12,859 bases of DNA from UBA1181 sp045600225. Lineage in GTDB: Bacteria; Bacteroidota; Bacteroidia; Bacteroidales; Paludibacteraceae. The stretch is taken from NCBI GenBank assembly GCA_045600225.1, contig JAZRXL010000039.1, positions 1 through 12,859 of the forward strand, given 5' to 3'. This document shows positions 12,740 to 12,859 of this stretch, in pieces. The notes under the pieces are model-generated. The model searched no databases and was not told where the DNA came from. It saw only the letters and a list, made by a program, of their open reading frames with translations. The position numbers and the translations under genes are program-made. How positions within the stretch are numbered: the first letter of the stretch is position 1; each line of letters starts with the position of its first letter.

Positions 12740-12772
12740 TTGTCACTTTGGGAACAAAGAAAGAAGTGACAA
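12740..12772 (+). promoter_or_regulatory. 9-bp inverted repeat over the promoter and start codon of the right-edge gene
   Basis: TTGTCACTT (12740-12748) is perfectly inverted as AAGTGACAA (12764-12772), with a 15-base spacer. The last A of the second arm is the first base of the ATG. TCACTTTG (12743-12750) is a near match (one base off) to the -7 box. A further AGTGAC lies at 12719-12724. The arrangement could be an operator over the transcription start or an RNA hairpin that hides the start codon. Confidence 0.45.
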
Positions 12773-12859
12773 TGAAACACAAGACAAGGACAGAACGTGT
12801 GTACAACGAAGCCACAGGTTGGTACGAGACACGCGAGGTGGAATTAAAAGGTTATGTGT
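12772..12859 (+). CDS. Start of an unidentified gene, cut by the right edge
   Basis: An ATG at 12772 opens a frame of 29 codons that is still open at the window end. It begins MKHKTRTERVYNEATGWYE and is strongly charged, with a basic then acidic pattern and no signal peptide in this part. It lies directly behind the inverted repeat and a near-consensus -7 box, diverging from the DUF1810 operon. Too little is present to identify a family. Confidence 0.5.
   Translation, partial: MKHKTRTERVYNEATGWYETREVELKGYV

Overview
The window looks like a chromosomal accessory stretch from a member of the Bacteroidales (Bacteroides/Prevotella type). The evidence is the repeated Bacteroidetes -7 box TAnnTTTG upstream of most transcription units, the lack of Shine-Dalgarno sites, a lipoprotein whose cysteine is followed by Lys-Glu-Asp (a surface-export signal of this phylum), and families of short hairpin repeats with a GAA loop. 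No tRNA, rRNA or CRISPR array was seen.

Layout, left to right. (1) 1-463: the broken right part of an IS5-family insertion sequence, with an internal deletion that removes the second catalytic Asp. (2) 446-743: hairpin repeats and a promoter, then an unrecognised 339-residue protein (744-1763). (3) 1764-2151: a regulatory-looking spacer with a 40-bp spaced direct repeat and two related inverted repeats around a good promoter, leading to a class II Fic protein with a C-terminal winged helix (2152-3219). A 16-bp-stem hairpin follows. (4) 3370-4821: three same-strand small genes. The first two overlap by 14 bases. The middle one carries an exodeoxyribonuclease-X C-terminal-like module and an acidic, Tyr-rich tail; the other two are unrecognised.

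(5) 4823-8320: a cassette bounded by two long direct repeats offset by 3197 bp. Each repeat begins with an 87-bp inverted-repeat (MITE-like) element and continues into REP-like hairpins. The cassette holds a C-terminally truncated NgoPII-type restriction endonuclease with its PD...EVKK core, a PD-(D/E)XK-like protein with an ExE motif, a 65-residue DpnD/PcfM-like protein, and a 512-residue AlbA_2/GHKL-ATPase/winged-helix protein. The last three overlap by 1 and 4 bases, so they are probably translationally coupled. This is the best candidate here for an undescribed (defence-like) module, and recombination between the flanking repeats would remove it cleanly.

(6) 8394-9302 (minus): a surface lipoprotein with a FISUMP/DUF1566-like body. 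Upstream are a palindrome, paired direct repeats and a third REP-like copy. (7) 12559-9716 (minus): a likely three-gene operon of a DUF1810 protein, a divergent 584-residue DXS-like ThDP enzyme and a flavodoxin-fold protein with a compact four-cysteine motif. The DXS-like enzyme keeps its cofactor and catalytic residues but has lost several substrate-binding ones, so its substrate may differ from that of true DXS. (8) 12740-12859: a 9-bp inverted repeat ending on the start codon of a gene that runs off the right edge.

All functional calls rest on motif recognition by eye. No similarity search or folding program was run.
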